Assembly: GCA_948146395.1 (NCBI GenBank)
Contig: OX411551.1
Coordinates: 43,682,796 to 43,746,795 of the forward strand
DNA length: 64,000 nucleotides
DNA from: Fragum whitleyi
Taxonomy: Eukaryota > Mollusca > Bivalvia > Cardiida > Cardiidae
Direction: 5' to 3'
Position 1 is the first letter of the stretch. Each line of letters begins with the position of its first letter. Both the position numbers and the translations under genes were made by a program. Shown here piece by piece: positions 63,794 through 64,000 of this stretch. A model generated the notes under the pieces. That model searched no databases, was not told where the DNA came from, and worked only from the letters and a program-made list of their open reading frames with translations.

Positions 63794-64000
63794 ATGAATG
63801 ACCGTGCGAGGATCCTGTGGCCACCGTGCGATAGCCTTGCGATCGCTGCGCGGGCACCTCAAGGTTTCTTGTGACAATCTTATGTATAACTGTACGCGCA
63901 TCGCACGGTTTTCTGACTTACGCTGTCTGTTAAAAATATCTTTCAAATTCTTGTAGGCTGCGTCGCTGGTAAATGTATACCAGACTTTGGTGATTTTCAA
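63794..64000. mobile_element. Divergent CGCACGG-word element, at window edge
   Basis: Words CCGTGCGAT, CTTGCGATCG, GCATCGCACGG as in 22923-23470. The right part ends near GGTAAATGTATACCAGACTTT, whose complement (AAAGTCTGGTATACATTTAC) follows the TIR AAAGCCTCGTTTACATTTGG. The left TIR was not found. Confidence 0.5.

Overview
This is a repeat-dense, AT-rich, intron-rich animal genome segment, most likely from a bivalve mollusc. The clues are many families of tandem-repeat interspersed elements with (ACGG)n-like tracts and terminal hairpins (the pearl/Helentron-associated style known from bivalves), short TTAA-flanked MITEs, tRNA-derived SINEs and an invertebrate-type sialate O-acetylesterase gene. 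There is no bacterial-style gene organisation. The species cannot be named from the sequence alone.

Genes. One well-supported complete protein-coding gene lies on the + strand, 19698-48604. It is a 12-exon sialate O-acetylesterase (SIAE, SGNH-type hydrolase, 551 codons) with a signal peptide, a catalytic Ser in GQSNM and a DxxH pair created across the exon 9/10 junction. All splice phases agree from start to stop. Its introns hold nearly every kind of mobile element in the window. A second, weaker gene model on the - strand (7326 down to 3957) encodes a highly acidic, Ser/Asp-rich, internally repeated protein ending in a 20-residue coiled-coil repeat. Two of its exons look broken, one by a SINE insertion with a 10-bp target duplication and one by a frameshift. 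A lone - strand first-exon candidate (24607-24462) sits inside a transposon in SIAE intron 1.

Layout. 1-7.3 kb: tandem-repeat elements and the acidic-protein gene. 7.3-19.6 kb: gene-free, with a MULE-like element carrying 125-bp inverted ends, hAT-like and piggyBac-like MITEs and several long tandem-repeat elements. 19.7-48.6 kb: SIAE. Intron 1 holds a triple-nested transposon. Intron 8 holds a decayed tyrosine-recombinase element with an A-ORF-B-A-B split direct repeat. Intron 3 has a dead copy of exon 4. Intron 11 has two copies of the terminal exon that keep acceptor sites. 48.6-64 kb: gene-free, with more MITEs, two large tandem-repeat elements (one with a CCGG-rich TTAA-flanked transposon inside it), perfect hairpins, and a transposon running off the right edge.

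The most unusual material is: (i) the split-repeat tyrosine-recombinase element without reverse transcriptase; (ii) three TIR transposon families whose interiors are written almost entirely in one short degenerate word; (iii) a shared architecture across about ten sequence-unrelated families, in which a short word near the 5' end is matched by the stem of the 3' terminal hairpin; (iv) repeated duplication of SIAE exons inside its own introns.
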